This document shows positions 1 to 14,678 of a DNA stretch of 64,000 nucleotides, in pieces; the stretch's first letter is position 1, and every line of letters starts with the position of its first letter. A program made the translations under genes and the position numbers. The stretch comes from Cruorifilaria tuberocauda. Lineage: Eukaryota; Nematoda; Chromadorea; Rhabditida; Onchocercidae. The notes under the pieces were generated by a model. It saw only the letters and a program-made list of their open reading frames with translations. It did not search any database and was not told the origin of the DNA. Location of the stretch: positions 1 through 64,000 of the forward strand of contig JABVXU010000076.1 of NCBI GenBank assembly GCA_013365365.1, in the 5' to 3' direction.

Positions 1-100
1 CTCTTAAAATATCAATTGAGACTCATTGTTAATAAATGCATTATTAATTAAAGTTAAGATATTAAAATTTTTGTAACATATATTTATGCCATCATGATTA
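1..100. repeat. Left arm of a 100-bp inverted repeat (partner 19411-19510)
   Basis: The first 100 bases are the reverse complement of 19411-19510 with two mismatches (positions 32 and 68), found by direct comparison. Similarity stops at base 101. Because the window begins inside the match, the left end of the repeat is unknown. The arm is AT-rich and has no reading frame of note. It could be one copy of a dispersed repeat, or the end of a larger inverted structure enclosing the visible part of sdn-1. Confidence 0.9.
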
Positions 101-849
101 TTTCATCATAGAATTCATAGCAATTCACCGGCTTTATTTTTCATGGTTTTATCCATGATGGCAAGATTTAAGATTAATTATGAATCAATAAACATATAAG
201 TTATACCCTCAAAGAAATTTAACAAAAACAGCAACAGAAAAAAAAGATGCAATGTTTGTAGATAGTTAGCAGTGAAATGATATCATTTTAGAAAAAAAAA
301 AGATAAACGAGAATTGTATGAGGTACACGTCGATTATGACTGATTTAATATTTTAATTAAAATTAAAAAAATAAACAAGTGGACAAACAAACAAGTAAAT
401 CAATAAATATGAATGCCTTCTTGCAGAATCTCAAGGTTTCCTCTTGGATTGATCTTCATTAAAATTAAAGAATTTTTCTAAACACTGAATGAAGCAATTT
501 CTCTTTCTCTTTGTCCAACTGAAAGTAATAAATCTTGAAAAATGTATTTGAACAGAAGATGTTCCGTAACAATTCTGTGCACATCTCAGAAAAACCGCGC
601 GCAGAATTGTATCAGATAATACTAAACTTTGCACTAAGTATTCCAAAATCTTTTTCAGCCTTCAAAAAAATTTTCCAATAAATAAAATGTTATTTAATTT
701 GATGTAATCCTGACTTTTCATCTCCAAGAATACAACCTTACAATGATGATTTTAATGAAATATATGAAAAAGTAACATTATTTAGAGCATTACATGATAA
801 GATTTAATTTTAAAATGAAAAATTAACCTTCCCATAATTATATTAACAA
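101..849. other. Region downstream of syndecan
   Basis: This stretch lies 3' of the sdn-1 stop codon and probably includes its 3' UTR. It is AT-rich. The only structure seen is an imperfect 12-bp stem at 569-580 / 599-610 with an 18-base loop. No credible coding sequence was found; a 71-codon open frame at 431-646 (-) has no recognisable features. Confidence 0.5.
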
Positions 850-3800
850 TTAGGCATAAAATTCTTTTGTTGGCGCTTTTTGATAGGCATATGAATAATG
901 TGGTGGCTGTTTAGGTTCATCCAAAGCATAGCTACCTTCGTCTTTCTTCCGCATCCGATAAACCACAAACATTACCAATAAAATTGTTGCCAAAATACCA
1001 ACTACAATGCCACCGATTAAAGCTGAAATTAAACATTTCAATACATTTCCGATAGCAAAAACCACTGAATTTTTTCTTTTTTGATTTTACTTTATCGAAC
1101 TATATTGATAAATAGACTGTATAGTGATAATTTAAAATGCTCTTCGAATTATCATCCAGCCATTCATCGTTAAGCTCATGGATTGGTTCATACGTGAGTC
1201 TCGCCATCATATATTCATCAATTAAGGTCTCCGAGAATTCTTTGAAGTTCAATTTATTTGCTGATTTTAGTGCAATTTATCAGAACATTTATCATTTCTA
1301 TTTGAAGTTTTGAATTTTTATTCCTTTTTGACAAATGTGGTAAATTTTTAGCGCAACTTTATCTCTTTCTATTTCTGATAATGACAACTTTTTTCTCTTC
1401 CTGTTTCCGACACGATGATACATTCCCTTTAATTTCACTATTAATTTATCTTCAAATGGGACGAAATCGCATCAAAACTAAATTTAGAGCCTTGTTGTAC
1501 CCTAACACGATGGCCCCCTATGGACCATTCCATCATTAGCTTTCCTCTTCATCCGATCTCTTCCCTTCTTCTCCAAAATGACCATTTCCTATCATCAAAA
1601 GATTTTCAGTTATTCTAGTGTCCCATTCAATTTTCCTGTTCAATAAAAATCAATAATTTCAAGCTAAGAGTAAATACAATCTTATGAATACGGTAGCACA
1701 AATAGCATTCATCAGTCTTTTCTCATTTAGATTCAGCTAACTAACATTAACAAGCTAATACTTAAAAGTTAACAGAGAATGGAAAAATACATCTCTCAAT
1801 AAAATAGTTCAAGCCCCTGATTTCTTGACCTTTATCCTAAATTATAATTACTTTATATGACTTTCCCTATTTTATTTCACAAATAAACAAGCAATACCTT
1901 GCTAACGACTAGACATTATTACAATAATCATACAGTCAATCTATGAAGTTATATCATTGAAAGAAGTGCCCTTTGCTTATCTTCCTTTTAAATCATTATA
2001 CCACCATTCATAAATCATTTTATAACACTCCTCAATAATCTCAGATTAATCCGCTTTTTATACTCTATTCCTTTTTCTATGGATTAGCTAACGTTCAGTT
2101 CTCATTCACATCTGTGAAAATTCTTTCAGTTTACACAGATAATCTTTCATAAAAAGTATCCTTAATTATTCTCCAAAATTAAAATTATTTTGTCATTCCT
2201 TCATCTATAATGCTAACCATGATTCTCTTCTCATTTATGATAACTCCACATTTTCTACTAAGATTAACCATTCCCTTTCATCTTTCATGATTCTTCTGAT
2301 GTGACATTTTTTGTTTATATGATGTAAACTGATTGTAGAACATATCACCACCACTGATATGTTTACAAGCGTTTTCTTTTCTATTCGATATATGTGGTAC
2401 GTGCTGTTGAAGGAAATATTTTATGGATCATCGAACTCTCTTATCTCCTTTCTCAATTCACCCCAATTTAATCAATTCCTATATCACTGTTAAGAGAAGG
2501 ATTGATAATCAGCATGAGAGCGAACAGCACATATAACGGATATTTCAAGATAAAGAATTAATCAATATAATATAAGACTAAATTCCATTTGCAACAAAAC
2601 TAACGATCGCTGTGAGCGAATGAATTTTACAATGTTTGTTAGGATACTTTCTTAGGTACCTACCTTAATGTTATATGATAGCTCAGATTTAATGATTCTA
2701 TCAATAAATTAGTCCGTATTCTTTGGAGTAGCATCGGATAAATGACGTAAAATGACTAGAATTTATCATTATAAATTTGATGGAGAAATTGACAAACTGA
2801 CAAATGATAATTGGTTAAACCGAATCGATATTACAAAGTAGTAGTGAAATTATGAATGAACTGAAATGTAAATGAAAGAAAGAGAGACGTGAAAATACTT
2901 TCAATTATAGATAAATATATGCAAAAGCTTAGCGCTGATCGAAAATAAAATTGGCATTATTTAATATGTCAATCACTCAATTATCGATAGTGGCCTGTTG
3001 ACCCCTTCCCTCCCCTTTATGGGATGTCTAATATAAAATTGGATTAATGCCCAAATTGGTACCAAGGTCATCGTATTAGGTCATTACCACACTAGAATTT
3101 ATGCCATTTATATAAAACCTATTACAAATTCAATACAAACAATCATTGAATTCACAGATTCACCTTTTATCTTCTTTTATGATGACCTTAACTGCTATTC
3201 TCCTTTCTTTCGATACTATCAATATGATCTTTTAAAAAAATTTTCCCATCATCTCTTTTTTTCCTAATCATAACCTCTTTTCTAACTTTACAATATTCCT
3301 TTTTCGTGAAAGATTTATTTTTGTAATATATAGCATTATATTTAGATTGGTAATTAAATATACGTCATTTACGGAGCGTCATGCCATTTGATTATTAAAA
3401 ATACCTTAATTTTTTTTCTTTTTGCCTTTTTCACTAATTTATATATGTTTTATTCTTGAAATTGAAAAGAAAAGGAAAATCGCCTATTGACTTAAAAGGA
3501 AGAGAGTAAGTAACATGAAAAATAAATTTTTAATTTTCTTCAAATAGAATCGTTCATTCTAACCTCCAATAAATGATTTTTAAAACAACCACTGTAATAA
3601 ACATTCACGTATATAATTGAACGGAACGTAAGCTAATATATACTGTTTAGTAGCATGTGATAGTTTCCGCCTGAATCCGTTTTTCTGTTGCTTGAAAAAA
3701 AAACATTAAAAAGTATTTTAGTTGAAATTAAAATTAATTCAATCATGGAAATCGTTGATTTGTTTTAAAAAAATGGGGATTAACTTTAATTAACACGAAT

Positions 3801-6800
3801 CCCTTGAAGAGAACAAAAACACTGCTACTATTATGATTCGTTTTAGCCATTCTTCCTAAATAAATTAATATGGATGATTGCTACTATCAATTTTATCCAT
3901 CATTTCTCTTTTTTTCACACTACTTCTTCCGGTATGGAAGGAGATCTTCCGGAAGTGGGTTGTCGTAAAAGTTGCCTCACTTTACCATTTATCTCCCCTC
4001 TCTCCTCCTTCTATGATGTTATATCACGAACGATTCATTCATTTATAAGGGTAGTTGTTACGATCGGCTAGATCGGAACCTTCTCGAATAATGTATGCAA
4101 CGTCTGATCAGTCTAAACATCACTCCCTTATCGGGGATCTTTCACTCGCTGATCTTCCTTCTTCATATCCGAAAACATTTCATCGAAAACTAATCAATCC
4201 TACCTATCTATTCATATGTCATTATAGAACTGACCCGATTTTATATATACTATAACGAAAATGAATGGATAAGGCGACAAACATTCTATACACATTACAT
4301 ATTTATAATGGTCTATTTATTTTTATATAGCTCAATTAAAGATCTACTAAAAAGCTTCTTAATTATCGAACTACTAATTGGAGTACACTGTTAGCTAAAT
4401 CTGAGCTTTTACTTCAAACGAACAAGAACAAATAAATGAATGTCACCAAAAAAGAAATAATTTAAGGAAAAATTATTTGATTTAACTAAGGAAAGAAAAG
4501 TAAAGAAAATTTAAACGAATGAAACGGAACTCATAAAATGGCAAATAATTAATCTAATTTATCTTTCATTACTTACCAGCTAGAACACCAGGCTTGAGCA
4601 AAGAGTCGAATGGAATGTTATGTTTCTCTTCGAATACAGCTGGTGGCGCTGTTTGTTCTGTGATTAATGGTGTCAATGGTAATAATGGCCTCCTAGATGT
4701 TGTTGTCCAAGACTGTACTGTTACAGTTGTTACTGTAGTTGCTGGGACTTCTTCAATTGCTACATCTTTCTCATCCGACTCAGGTCCCAATTCATGAATA
4801 TCGAACTATAAAATAAAGCCTTATTCTACTTGTCAATATATTTATTTTATTTTAGTTTGAAAATTCTTTTATTTTAAATTTCAAAAACAGATAAAGTTAA
4901 GACTCCAAAACAAAATGCATTCAAAATGATTACATACAGAACTGTTTGATAAATGAACATAAATATTTACCGAAGAATATTGCGTAGTTGATCGAGTTAT
5001 ATTTAATGAATATACAGAAGTAGTGCTAGTTACAGGTAAATCACCTGGACCACTATCTTCATCTGCAAAAAAAGTACTAAAAATCATATATAAAATCGAT
5101 GTTTCAGTTTTGAATTAATTAAGTTTATATTTCAATCATTTATTAGAACTGTAAGGAAATAGAAATAATTCGCCACAACCTGCAAGCTATATTCGAACAA
5201 AAATCTCTAATTCTAAAAATATAAGAGTTGTTCTATTTTTGCCTTCTAATAATTATTAACATTCCTCTCGAACGAATAATAGAAAATCATATTCAATATG
5301 AAATTTTAAGCTCATATTTTACATCGAAATTGGAATTCTATATCCTGACTAAACAAATTCAAAAATAAAAGGAAGAAAACTGAAATTTGAAAATTTAAAT
5401 GCTAAGCGAGCGACATCTCAATTTTTCTATTTTAATTTACAATAATACGACGAGAAAAAAAAATGATTAATTCAAAAACTGAAAAAAGAAAGAGCATGTT
5501 TTCCCTTCTTTATTCCTAATGAAATGATTAAAATAGAAATTTGGAGGGAAATCATAGACGATAGTTGTTTAACTCTCTCTCTTTCTCTCTCTCTCTCTGA
5601 GAGATTTTATCATTAATCATAATGCATTACATACAAAATAAAAAGATGATTGGTACGTAGAAGATGATATAAGGACAGACAGAAAAAACAGTCGATGTCC
5701 CTTTGTCCTTTTCAATCACGTTTATTTTTAAATCGTTTTTTTTTCCTTTTTTCCCTTTTCCTCTTTATCTTTCCAATTTTTTCTTTTCATTCTAAATTAG
5801 CCGAAATAATCCATCATTTTTTTAAATCACTGTAGTGTACAGTAAGACTGAGAGAAAACTGGTAAGATAAATGATTGGATGAATTTAGAGAAGAAAACAA
5901 TAAATACTAATGAAGTAATTAAGTGAATAGCAAATTTATGATGGTAAATAAAAGAAATAAAATAAATGATAAATGCGTCAACAATGAATAATGTTTTAAT
6001 CTATTTACAAAGAAAAAATTAGTGCGAAAATTAACAATTTCACTTGATTTTGCGAAATTAATTATAGAGAAGTAAAAATGGAAAAACAAGTAAATAAATT
6101 ATATTAATTAATAGGTCAGAAATTTAAAATGAACTGTAAATTAGTCAAAGATATAACTAACTGTTGTTGCAAAGGAATTTATCAATTAAAAAACTCTAAA
6201 GCTGTGACTTTTTTTCTTATCTGATGTAAGTTTAATTAAAAAAGAGAAGAAAACGATATGATAAATCAGCAATAAAAGAAGGATATATAGGAAGAGGACA
6301 ACTAAGACAAAAGTTAAATAGCTGTTAAGAAGATATCAATGATCTGTTAATTATAGAAAATCTATCGTACTTTTGAAAACAAATTTTATTTTATTATTTT
6401 AAATGATGAAAATCCTAACCGATATGAGCTCCGGAACCTTCAACAACATCACCATCTTCATCATCTGGACTTATACCCGATCCATCCCACTCAATATCCG
6501 ATCCTGTTCCATCTCCTTTCTGCCTGTTTGATAATGAAGGTGGAACACCGCTACCTTCAATTTCCTGAAAAAAATTTAATTCAAATTCTGGATTTAATTC
6601 AAATTGTGATAAGCATTTGTTAAATCATAATCACGAGAAATACCTTATCAATTATGTAAAGTTTGTTCTAAATCCTAATATTATCAAGTTACAAAAAGAG
6701 AAAAACTCCGAAAAGTTATTCAGAATAATGAATATAATCATCTTTTTCATCAATAACAATTTAACTTTATGAAAATCATATAAAGGGGAAAAAATAAATG

Positions 6801-9800
6801 AAGAAAACGAGAAATTTTAGTCGTGTTAGAGTGAAACTTAATCGACTAACATTAAGTTTGGCGATACTTGAATGACTGGAAATGTCATGTTTTTCCAATA
6901 TCTTGCTGGATAATGCATAACTCTGAAAATTTTCATCCTGTTTATTCCCAATAAACAGCACTAAATGAAAGGCCTTTGCATGAGGCACATTTCACAATAT
7001 AGTAAAGTTGACGAATAGCTTTCATGCGGATAAAAGAGTCTTGTGGGTAACATTAATAGTTTTTCTTCAAAATTTAGTAAAATAGACTAATGGATGAAGA
7101 TGAAAGATGAGCTGGGAGAAAAGTAGGTGGAAATTCAGATGAAAATCGGTTATTTTATTTTAAAAGAGGTTAAATATATAACAGAAATAGTTGGAAAACA
7201 ATGATTTGCATTGAATTATCTAATTATCTCATATCAATATAAGATGTTTTTCTGCGATGGTTTTATCCGATATCCTAATCCGGTATGCAAATATCACATT
7301 CTCTATGAATTAAATGAGCGAAAATTTGACCGATCCGTAATTGAACACAAATGAGCCGTTACGCCGTTACTGTTACAATCATTTCAGCAACACAAGCAAA
7401 CAAAAAAAACTTTAAAAACATATTAAAAAATTATTGCTTCAAATGAATCTGTAATCTAACATTAATCCTTATCAGAATTGAATTTTTGCAAATTTTCCAC
7501 AAAAGTTTAAAAAAACTTCTAAAATGCTAAAATGAAACAAACCTCTAACAGTGTCACATAACAGCCAATAAACAGTAAAGAATGAAATCCCATAACTTTT
7601 CCGTACAGTTTGATACAGCATGCACTTTTCGGTTAACCAGGTATCAATTCCATAAGTTCCATAATCATTAATAAATATTATTAGTAATCTATAAAAACTG
7701 TACAATGAGAGATGAAACAACGAAAATTAGAATTATACAAAATTATCATGTAACGAAATTGATAAGATGATGAAATTTCAAATGACCATGAGTCAAAAAA
7801 TATTTCCTTGAATATACACACACAAGAATTACCTATACGTAACAAGTAACAACGATTAATATGATTTGAAATGATAGGGCAAAGCTAGATAAAGTAGATC
7901 TATAACAATTGACTGCATCGAAAAAAATTATAAATAAGTTGAATATATCGATCGCAATAATTTTTCCTAATATTTATGAAAAATGAAGTAAACAACATCA
8001 TTTATGAATACTTTATATGTAGTGATAATAGCTGTCATAATGATTCATCTTAAAGTTAATTCCTCCCATGATTGATCCTTTCTTGCAAATAAATTGAATT
8101 GAATTGTTATATCCGGGAGAAAAAAAGTTATAGGTATTAAATTATGAAAGAAAAAAATCACTATTTGTTATTGATACTTCATTTGTTACTTTTATATGGA
8201 ATAATAAGAATAAAATAAAATACTTCTTTCTCTCTTTCTCTTTCTTCTTAGAAAGGAATAAGATAAGAAAGGAAAGTTTGGATGGTTAATTCCTTCTTGC
8301 TTAAATTTATCATTATACTGTTAAAATATTCATTTTACTGGTGAATTGAATGGATACTCAGATTTACAAATTTTGCATGAAATGTTTGATGACAAGAAAT
8401 TTGAAAAGATATTAATATCCAACAAAATTTAATTTCTTTTTCTATCACATGTTATATCTCATTTATGTCGTTTCAAATTTTCACTAAAACTGATAACATT
8501 TAAAGATTTTTTTTCAAAATCATTAAGCAGACATGGGCCTTTTTCTTTACTTAATTTGACCAGTTTGTCAAGTACTGAATAAAAAAAATATTTGAAACAA
8601 AAGTTGTGATGAAGAAAAGTACATCAGTTAAAATTATGACTAACAACATTTTCAATAATTATTTTTTTACCAATAATAACTGATAGTAGTGCTATCATAA
8701 GATTGAAAAAAGGAAAAAATTTTCAAAGATCCAAAACAGTCTTGTGAAAATTAAATAAGGATGAACTTATTGAAATATTTTTATGAATTTAATTTAATGA
8801 AAAATTAAGGAACAATAATTAATGTCAATTTTATTTTCAGCGGAATTATTAGAAATAAAATGGGACTGAGAGGAAGTCAGATAGATAATTCTATCCTCCC
8901 ACAATAAAATTAACTGTTTCCGCTTATCTTATCCGTTAAATTTGATTATTACTGATAGATGCAAGACAAAGAAAAAAAGACCGTGAATAAAACCGGTTTC
9001 TCGTTAAAGTTCGACGATTTCAGCAATTAAAACCAATATTTTTATTGATCACTATTACTGTATCATATCACTACCAAAAAATGGTATCAATAATATTTTC
9101 AGCATAACTCTAAATATTCGTCATGATTGTCAATATTACTGACATTATCATTATATCAACTATGAGCTTCAAATATACCAGAATCAGACTGCCGGTATTA
9201 TATCGGTCGGAATAGCCAAACCAAAATGATGTATATGTCATCTTTAATCATAAAATATCACATCATTCGTAATATGATTCGCATTCGAAGCTCAAATTAT
9301 ATCAATATGAGATAATTAAAATGAACATTTAGATATGAATGATAAGTATTGCAAAAATTATTGAAAATAATTGATAAACAAACAGCTTTCAATCAGACAA
9401 TATCATAATAAAATTAATAATTAATATTATAACACCTATATAAATTTGATGTTTAAAATCTTACACTATCTATCAGAATGGTAAGATATTTCCAAGGTAA
9501 TAGTTTAATCAATTGACGGATGCAGTAGTTTGATAGCTATGTAATTCTAGATATTTGCAAGAAGTAATCGTAAAAATAATCATTACTGGGTAATAATTTT
9601 GCACATTTGCAACTAATGATATAGAGAAAGAAGCACCGAGGATGATATTCAGTATACTGATCAGTTTCACGTATTGATCAATATATTTAGTTGATATTTA
9701 ATGCACTGATAAATATATTTAATTGGTAAATTGCAAGAATTATTAAATTAAATGATATCAGAAAGATGACAAAATATTCATTTCAATTTAACATTTTTAT

Positions 9801-12800
9801 CTTAACCGCAGCATTACCACTAATCCTATTAACTATTATTACTATGACTTACTATTATTAGTGCACTACTATTTCGTAGGATTAATTTATTAGTAAAGGA
9901 TAGATAATTAACTATTTGCTTCATTAATGACAGCATCTGTTTAATAATAAATACCGCTATCATCATCCCTTGAAAGCAGCTGTTCCTTTAGCTTTACGAC
10001 TATTTCACAAGTTAAATCAAATACTTCCTGTATGGTATGTATACTAGAAACAATTAAATGGAAATTATAATTAAAAAAATGGATATTTTCATTATTTGCT
10101 TCGTTTTTCAATTGAAAATAATGAAGTTCTATTTCGATTAGTTAGTGATAATTTTCTCTTTTTTCTTTTTCTGATTCTCTCTTTTGATAGTGCACTTTAG
10201 AGAAGCTTCACCATAGGCATACAAACATAAAGCAAATTTCATATAATTTTTCTGTTAACATTTTCCTCATTTTTACATTTCAATGAAACGAATTATGCAA
10301 ATGATCCCCCACTTCACTATGTAACAAATCAAATTATCCAACAAGCTATGTTTGTTTTTCATTATTCAGAAGCATATGTGTATGTTTGTTTTTTTCCTTT
10401 CTTGTTTCTTATGGTTTAGTATTGGCCTGCCATTTCATAATAATTTGTTTTAATTGAGGAAACTGATGACAATAGAATGAAGCAATTTATAATGAAATGG
10501 AACTTCCGCTCGTTTCGTTTCATTTCATATCCTAGTCTGCTAATAATCTCGAAAACGTTTTCTATGCATCAGTGCTATCAGCATCATAATTATCACCACC
10601 ATCATTATGCCACCAGAAAAAGCTTTTTCCAACGCACAGTAGAATCATTGTGTGTTGAGACGAAACTCCATTCCACGTATAGCCCATTCTTATTAGCTTA
10701 TTGTAGATTCAAATATCTAAAAAAGCTTTTGACAAAAAGCATTCCTATTTGATTGAATGCTATTTTACATGTATTAAAAAAGGGAAGGAGAGGAAGGGGA
10801 AGTTGAATTGATGGACGGAAAGAAAGGAAAAGACCGATGGATTAAAGGAGTGAATATTTCAAGTGCCTTCTTCCCTCTCTCTCTCTCTCTCTCTCTTTCT
10901 CCGTCCTCCTCTGTCTCTTAAAAAAAAAGAAAAACCTATAAATTTTATCTCTATCGATGCGCATTTCAAAATTACCATTTTAACGTATCTCATGGAAAAA
11001 AAGAATGATTAAAGAGAGTAATCTTTCTATCCTTCTGTTTCATCTCTTTTCGTCATCATTTTAAACAATTATCATGAAAAAGAAGGAAGACAGAGAGATA
11101 GGAAAGAGGGAAGAGAGCTTTTTCAAAGTGTCACATAAACCGTACTTCAATTAATTTTGTTTTGAATAGCTTCTTTTTACCTCCAAAAAATTTTTCCTCT
11201 CTTTCCGACTAGCACGACCAATCAACGACCAGATAACGATTTCATCCTAAAAGAAACGGAGGAAGGCGAAACTATTGTTAACATCAGTCATTTCTTCCAT
11301 GGCTAATTATTCTCCACAATTTCAGTTAGATCTATTTTGATCGGATCTCATTTCGCTTGGAAGCTGACCCATATCAAATAAGAGAAAATCCCTCTAAAGT
11401 ATGCTTGAAAAGATAGAAATAATCAATTAGATTAGCAAAGCAGTAAGGATGCGGGAAGAAAAAAAGAAAATGTAACGTATTTAGTACATAGAATGGGATG
11501 ATAAATTTGCAAATTGCTAAACCACCTGACACCAATTCGTAGCTCATCTTCTTAGTATGAAAATGAACGGTGAAAATAAAAGAGAAAGATAGCAGTGGCT
11601 AATATTGGATTAAGCTTTTTCAGACCAAATAATCTTGGAAAAAAGAAACAAAAAGTACGGGAAAACAAAAGGTAGAGATTAAAAAAAAACACAAAAAATG
11701 CCGCATTTTTAATCTATCCCATCTTTCCATTTGTTTTTTTTTTTTCACTCGAATTTAAGAATTATTTGAAATGTATTGACGACAAAGAAAAGAAATGTAA
11801 CTTGCAAAAAAACGCAATAAAAAGAAAAAATTCGGTGCTGCTAAACAGCTGCTACTAAATTCTTCTATCTTGTCAGCAAAAAACGAAAAAAGAAAATGAC
11901 ACTGGTAGAATATCAATTTTGTTTCTGAAAACTGAAGTTGAATCCCTCTGAATTTATCCGTTGGTTTCACGTCAAAACCTAACATTTTACTAATGAATGG
12001 ATTTTTTCTTCCTTTTAGATTTCTACAATTATTCATTTGTTTCGAAAACAATAATAATGATTTCAAAGAATTAAAAATGAGCTGGGATATTTTTATCACT
12101 TTGGAAATAGATGATTGTTTTAAAAAATAAATTCGTATTCTTTTCTCAAAATTATTCAGCAAGATTTGGTATAAAAATTAGCCGGTTCCTTTGCATTAAA
12201 ATAAATAGTATCATTCAATAACTTTACAAAAATACATAAGGAAATGGAGATTGCCATACTGAGGGAAGCGGAAATCAAGTATCAAAATTTCAAAAAAAAG
12301 TATTATTCGTCGCATGTCATACATGGACTTCTCATTCAATCATCACTGATTCAGTTTTGTTACTTTAGTTTGATTAAATTTTTTCCCAGTAGCAGTAGCC
12401 TTTCAATTTGTTTAAAATTTTTTAACCCAAAATCTTTTAAATCATGTGATATTAGATCGAGCACATGGAAGGAATGCAAAAAACGAAAAAATTAACAAAC
12501 AATAAGTGAATGGAATCAACAACCAAACACCTAAAAATCACTTCTTTTTATCATTTTAAAATTGAAAAAAATTTTTTTTTCTTCATTTTTAACATGGATT
12601 AAATTAGAATCACCGGAAGGAATAAATCGAATAACAAGTGAGACAAAGAAGCGGTGAAGAAGAAAGAGTGACAGGTGAGATAATTCAATGATAAAGTAAA
12701 CTGCATAAGTGATACAGGTAAAATAGGAGGGAAAATTAGCAGATAATGAAATTGAAACGAGAGAGAGGAGGAAGGAAAGGTGTGGCAAGTTTAACGGACC

Positions 12801-14678
12801 GTTACGTATGAAAGAGAGGAAGGACGGACGGACTAGACGAGATCACCGACACATTCCACACATTTCAATATCACCGGAGACAGCAATCAGTGTTCCTCAC
12901 TGGTCCAAAGAACATTTTCCATCCCATTCCACTTCAATTCATACGACATTCTGCTATACAGATACACACACATACATATATATACATACACGTATGCACA
13001 CATACACACACGCACGCAACTAATATCATCATCACACGGCGATACGATTCCATTACTCTTAGCAGCAATCACTTCTCAATTATCGGCGCTAGAATGAGAC
13101 GATTAACTGTTATTTGCCATAAACAAAGCAAATATATTCATTACTAACTTGGTAAATGAGAGAATTTATTAGGTATCATTAGAAAAGCCTTATATTTAGG
13201 AAGAGAATTGAAAGTTTCGAATAATGGACATAATGTAAATAGCTGCAACGTGAATTTTTTTGTGTCAAATAAAAGAATTATTTATTATGATTACTTCTAT
13301 TTTAATTATTAAAAAGTAAGTTATTCTAGGAATTTACGCCTTTCATCTTATTTGAATATTTCATTTGAAAGTCTCAACAATTTGAAATACAATGATTGAT
13401 TTCAAAATAATAACTTTGATCACATGAAATGTAAAAATAAATTAAACATCTACTACCCAAATCCACAACACAATAAGTTTAAACTAAAACAATACTTCCA
13501 CTTAATTGACAAAAATGAAAAAAAAAAATTCCGTAAAATACGTTACTAAATGAAGAACCACTAAGACAGACAATTGTTAGTAACTGACATCAGATGTCAC
13601 ATTTATTTAAGGTATAAAATTTGTAAAAAATAATTTATTCCTTCAATTTTAAGACTAGCATTAAAATGGGAACACTGATTCGGTTTCAATTACCTTATGT
13701 ACCTTGTTTTAAGAGGAAAGTACATTTAATGGAGAAGAAAATAATATGAAAATATGGGATTTTATTTATTCTTTTTATCAGTATTATTTAAATTGGGCAG
13801 ATAAAAAATAAATGGATAAGCAGATGTAACATAAATGAAAATAAATTGAAATGAAGCAAACGAATGAATGAGCTATTGTTCTTCGTTTAAAATAGGTGAA
13901 GAAAAAAAGAATTAGGATGGAATAAATTGTTAAAGTACATTCTACTGTATTCTTATCATTATGGTGATAAAAAGTACCAACTACCATCTAAATTTAATTA
14001 AAATCGACCAAAATGAAATATTTTACGAAGTATTCCAAAGATTTCAGCTACTTAGTACTTAGTTCATTAATTTATCATATTTGGATCAAATATGTTAATC
14101 ACGCCTGAGAAAATGCATTGAACAAAAAAGTATTAGTGTCGAAAAAGGATTAAAATATAATAGTGAAATAAGAAGATAAATGAAGCCACATTTTACTGTG
14201 ATTACTGCTACTGATCCTACTACTAATCGCTGAATATATATGATTTATTTATTTATTTTCATGATATGTTACGATAATACTTTGCTGAAAGCAAATGTGA
14301 TTTATGTTAAATAATTTAAATCTTTTTATAGGGCGAATATTAGTAAAAATAGCAATCACAATAAGTTTATTTCAACTAGATTCAATCCTTTCTGAAGCTT
14401 TTCCAAATTTTTATAATTCCTATCAAAAGAGCAATGTTTACACACCTTTCCCTCTCTCTCTCTCTCTCTTTTCCCAGCCTTCTATGTCGTTACGCATAAA
14501 ATTTGAAGTATAAAACCATCAATAATTTGTGAAAAAAGGAAAGTGCAAACTAAAAAAAAGCATACAATTTTCACCAAAATTAATGAAGAAAATGAACAAA
14601 AGAAACAAAGGAAATAAACAGAACAATCTTTGTAAAACTAACCTCACTTTTTCATTCGCATCATCCTGATCCGACTTG
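850..14678 (-). CDS. sdn-1: Syndecan, heparan sulfate proteoglycan core protein (5' end missing)
   Basis: Single-pass cell-surface proteoglycan that carries heparan sulfate and acts as co-receptor in axon guidance and cell migration (known for C. elegans SDN-1). Exons on the minus strand: 14648-14678, 6420-6564, 4971-5062, 4577-4805 and 850-1022; phases match at every junction. The visible part is about 223 residues. It shows Ser-Gly attachment motifs in acidic context (EGSG twice, EWDGSG once), a Thr/Pro-rich stalk, a transmembrane helix ([20 protein letters not shown]), the conserved C1 motif [10 protein letters not shown] and the C-terminal PDZ-binding EFYA. The C-terminus is unmistakable for a syndecan. 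The first exon with the signal peptide was not found; the 31-bp exon needs two bases from an upstream exon. The largest intron seen is about 8.1 kb. The 31-bp exon is the least certain part. Confidence 0.93.
3921..4210. promoter_or_regulatory. Less AT-rich, palindrome-bearing island within an sdn-1 intron
   Basis: This block in the 1023-4576 intron is clearly less AT-rich than its surroundings. It carries a 10-base palindrome cttccggaag at 3946-3955, the same tcttccgg core repeated at 3925-3932, and a gatcgg pair near 4062-4076. Open frames are present on the plus strand but have no protein-like features. A regulatory role is only inferred from composition. Confidence 0.25.
5573..5598. repeat. 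CT microsatellite
   Basis: A nearly pure run of CT dinucleotides with one interruption, within the sdn-1 intron between the exons at 5062 and 6420. Confidence 0.9.
10875..10900. repeat. CT microsatellite
   Basis: A run of CT dinucleotides inside the large sdn-1 intron (6565-14647). The flanks are purine- or pyrimidine-biased but hold no gene that I can see. Confidence 0.9.
12961..13019. repeat. CA/TA-rich simple repeat
   Basis: Degenerate CA and TACA repeats inside the large sdn-1 intron, next to a locally less AT-rich block (12800-12960). Short open frames on both strands here are by-products of the repeat. Confidence 0.8.
14452..14469. repeat. CT microsatellite
   Basis: A short CT run about 180 bases from the 31-bp sdn-1 exon, in the intron on its 3' side. 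Confidence 0.8.

Noticed and set aside
431..646. 71-codon open frame downstream of sdn-1 (-)
   Set aside because: No recognisable motif or splice context; lies in the probable 3' UTR region.
10477..10752. 91-codon open frame (+) within the large sdn-1 intron
   Set aside because: Composition driven by AT-rich and CAT repeats, no domain and no flanking exons.
11755..12162. 135-codon open frame (-) within an sdn-1 intron
   Set aside because: Phe/Lys/Ser-rich translation typical of AT-rich noncoding DNA; does not join to syndecan.
12808..13147. Overlapping open frames on both strands around the CA repeat
   Set aside because: They translate the simple repeat (His/Thr/Tyr runs) and have no independent support.
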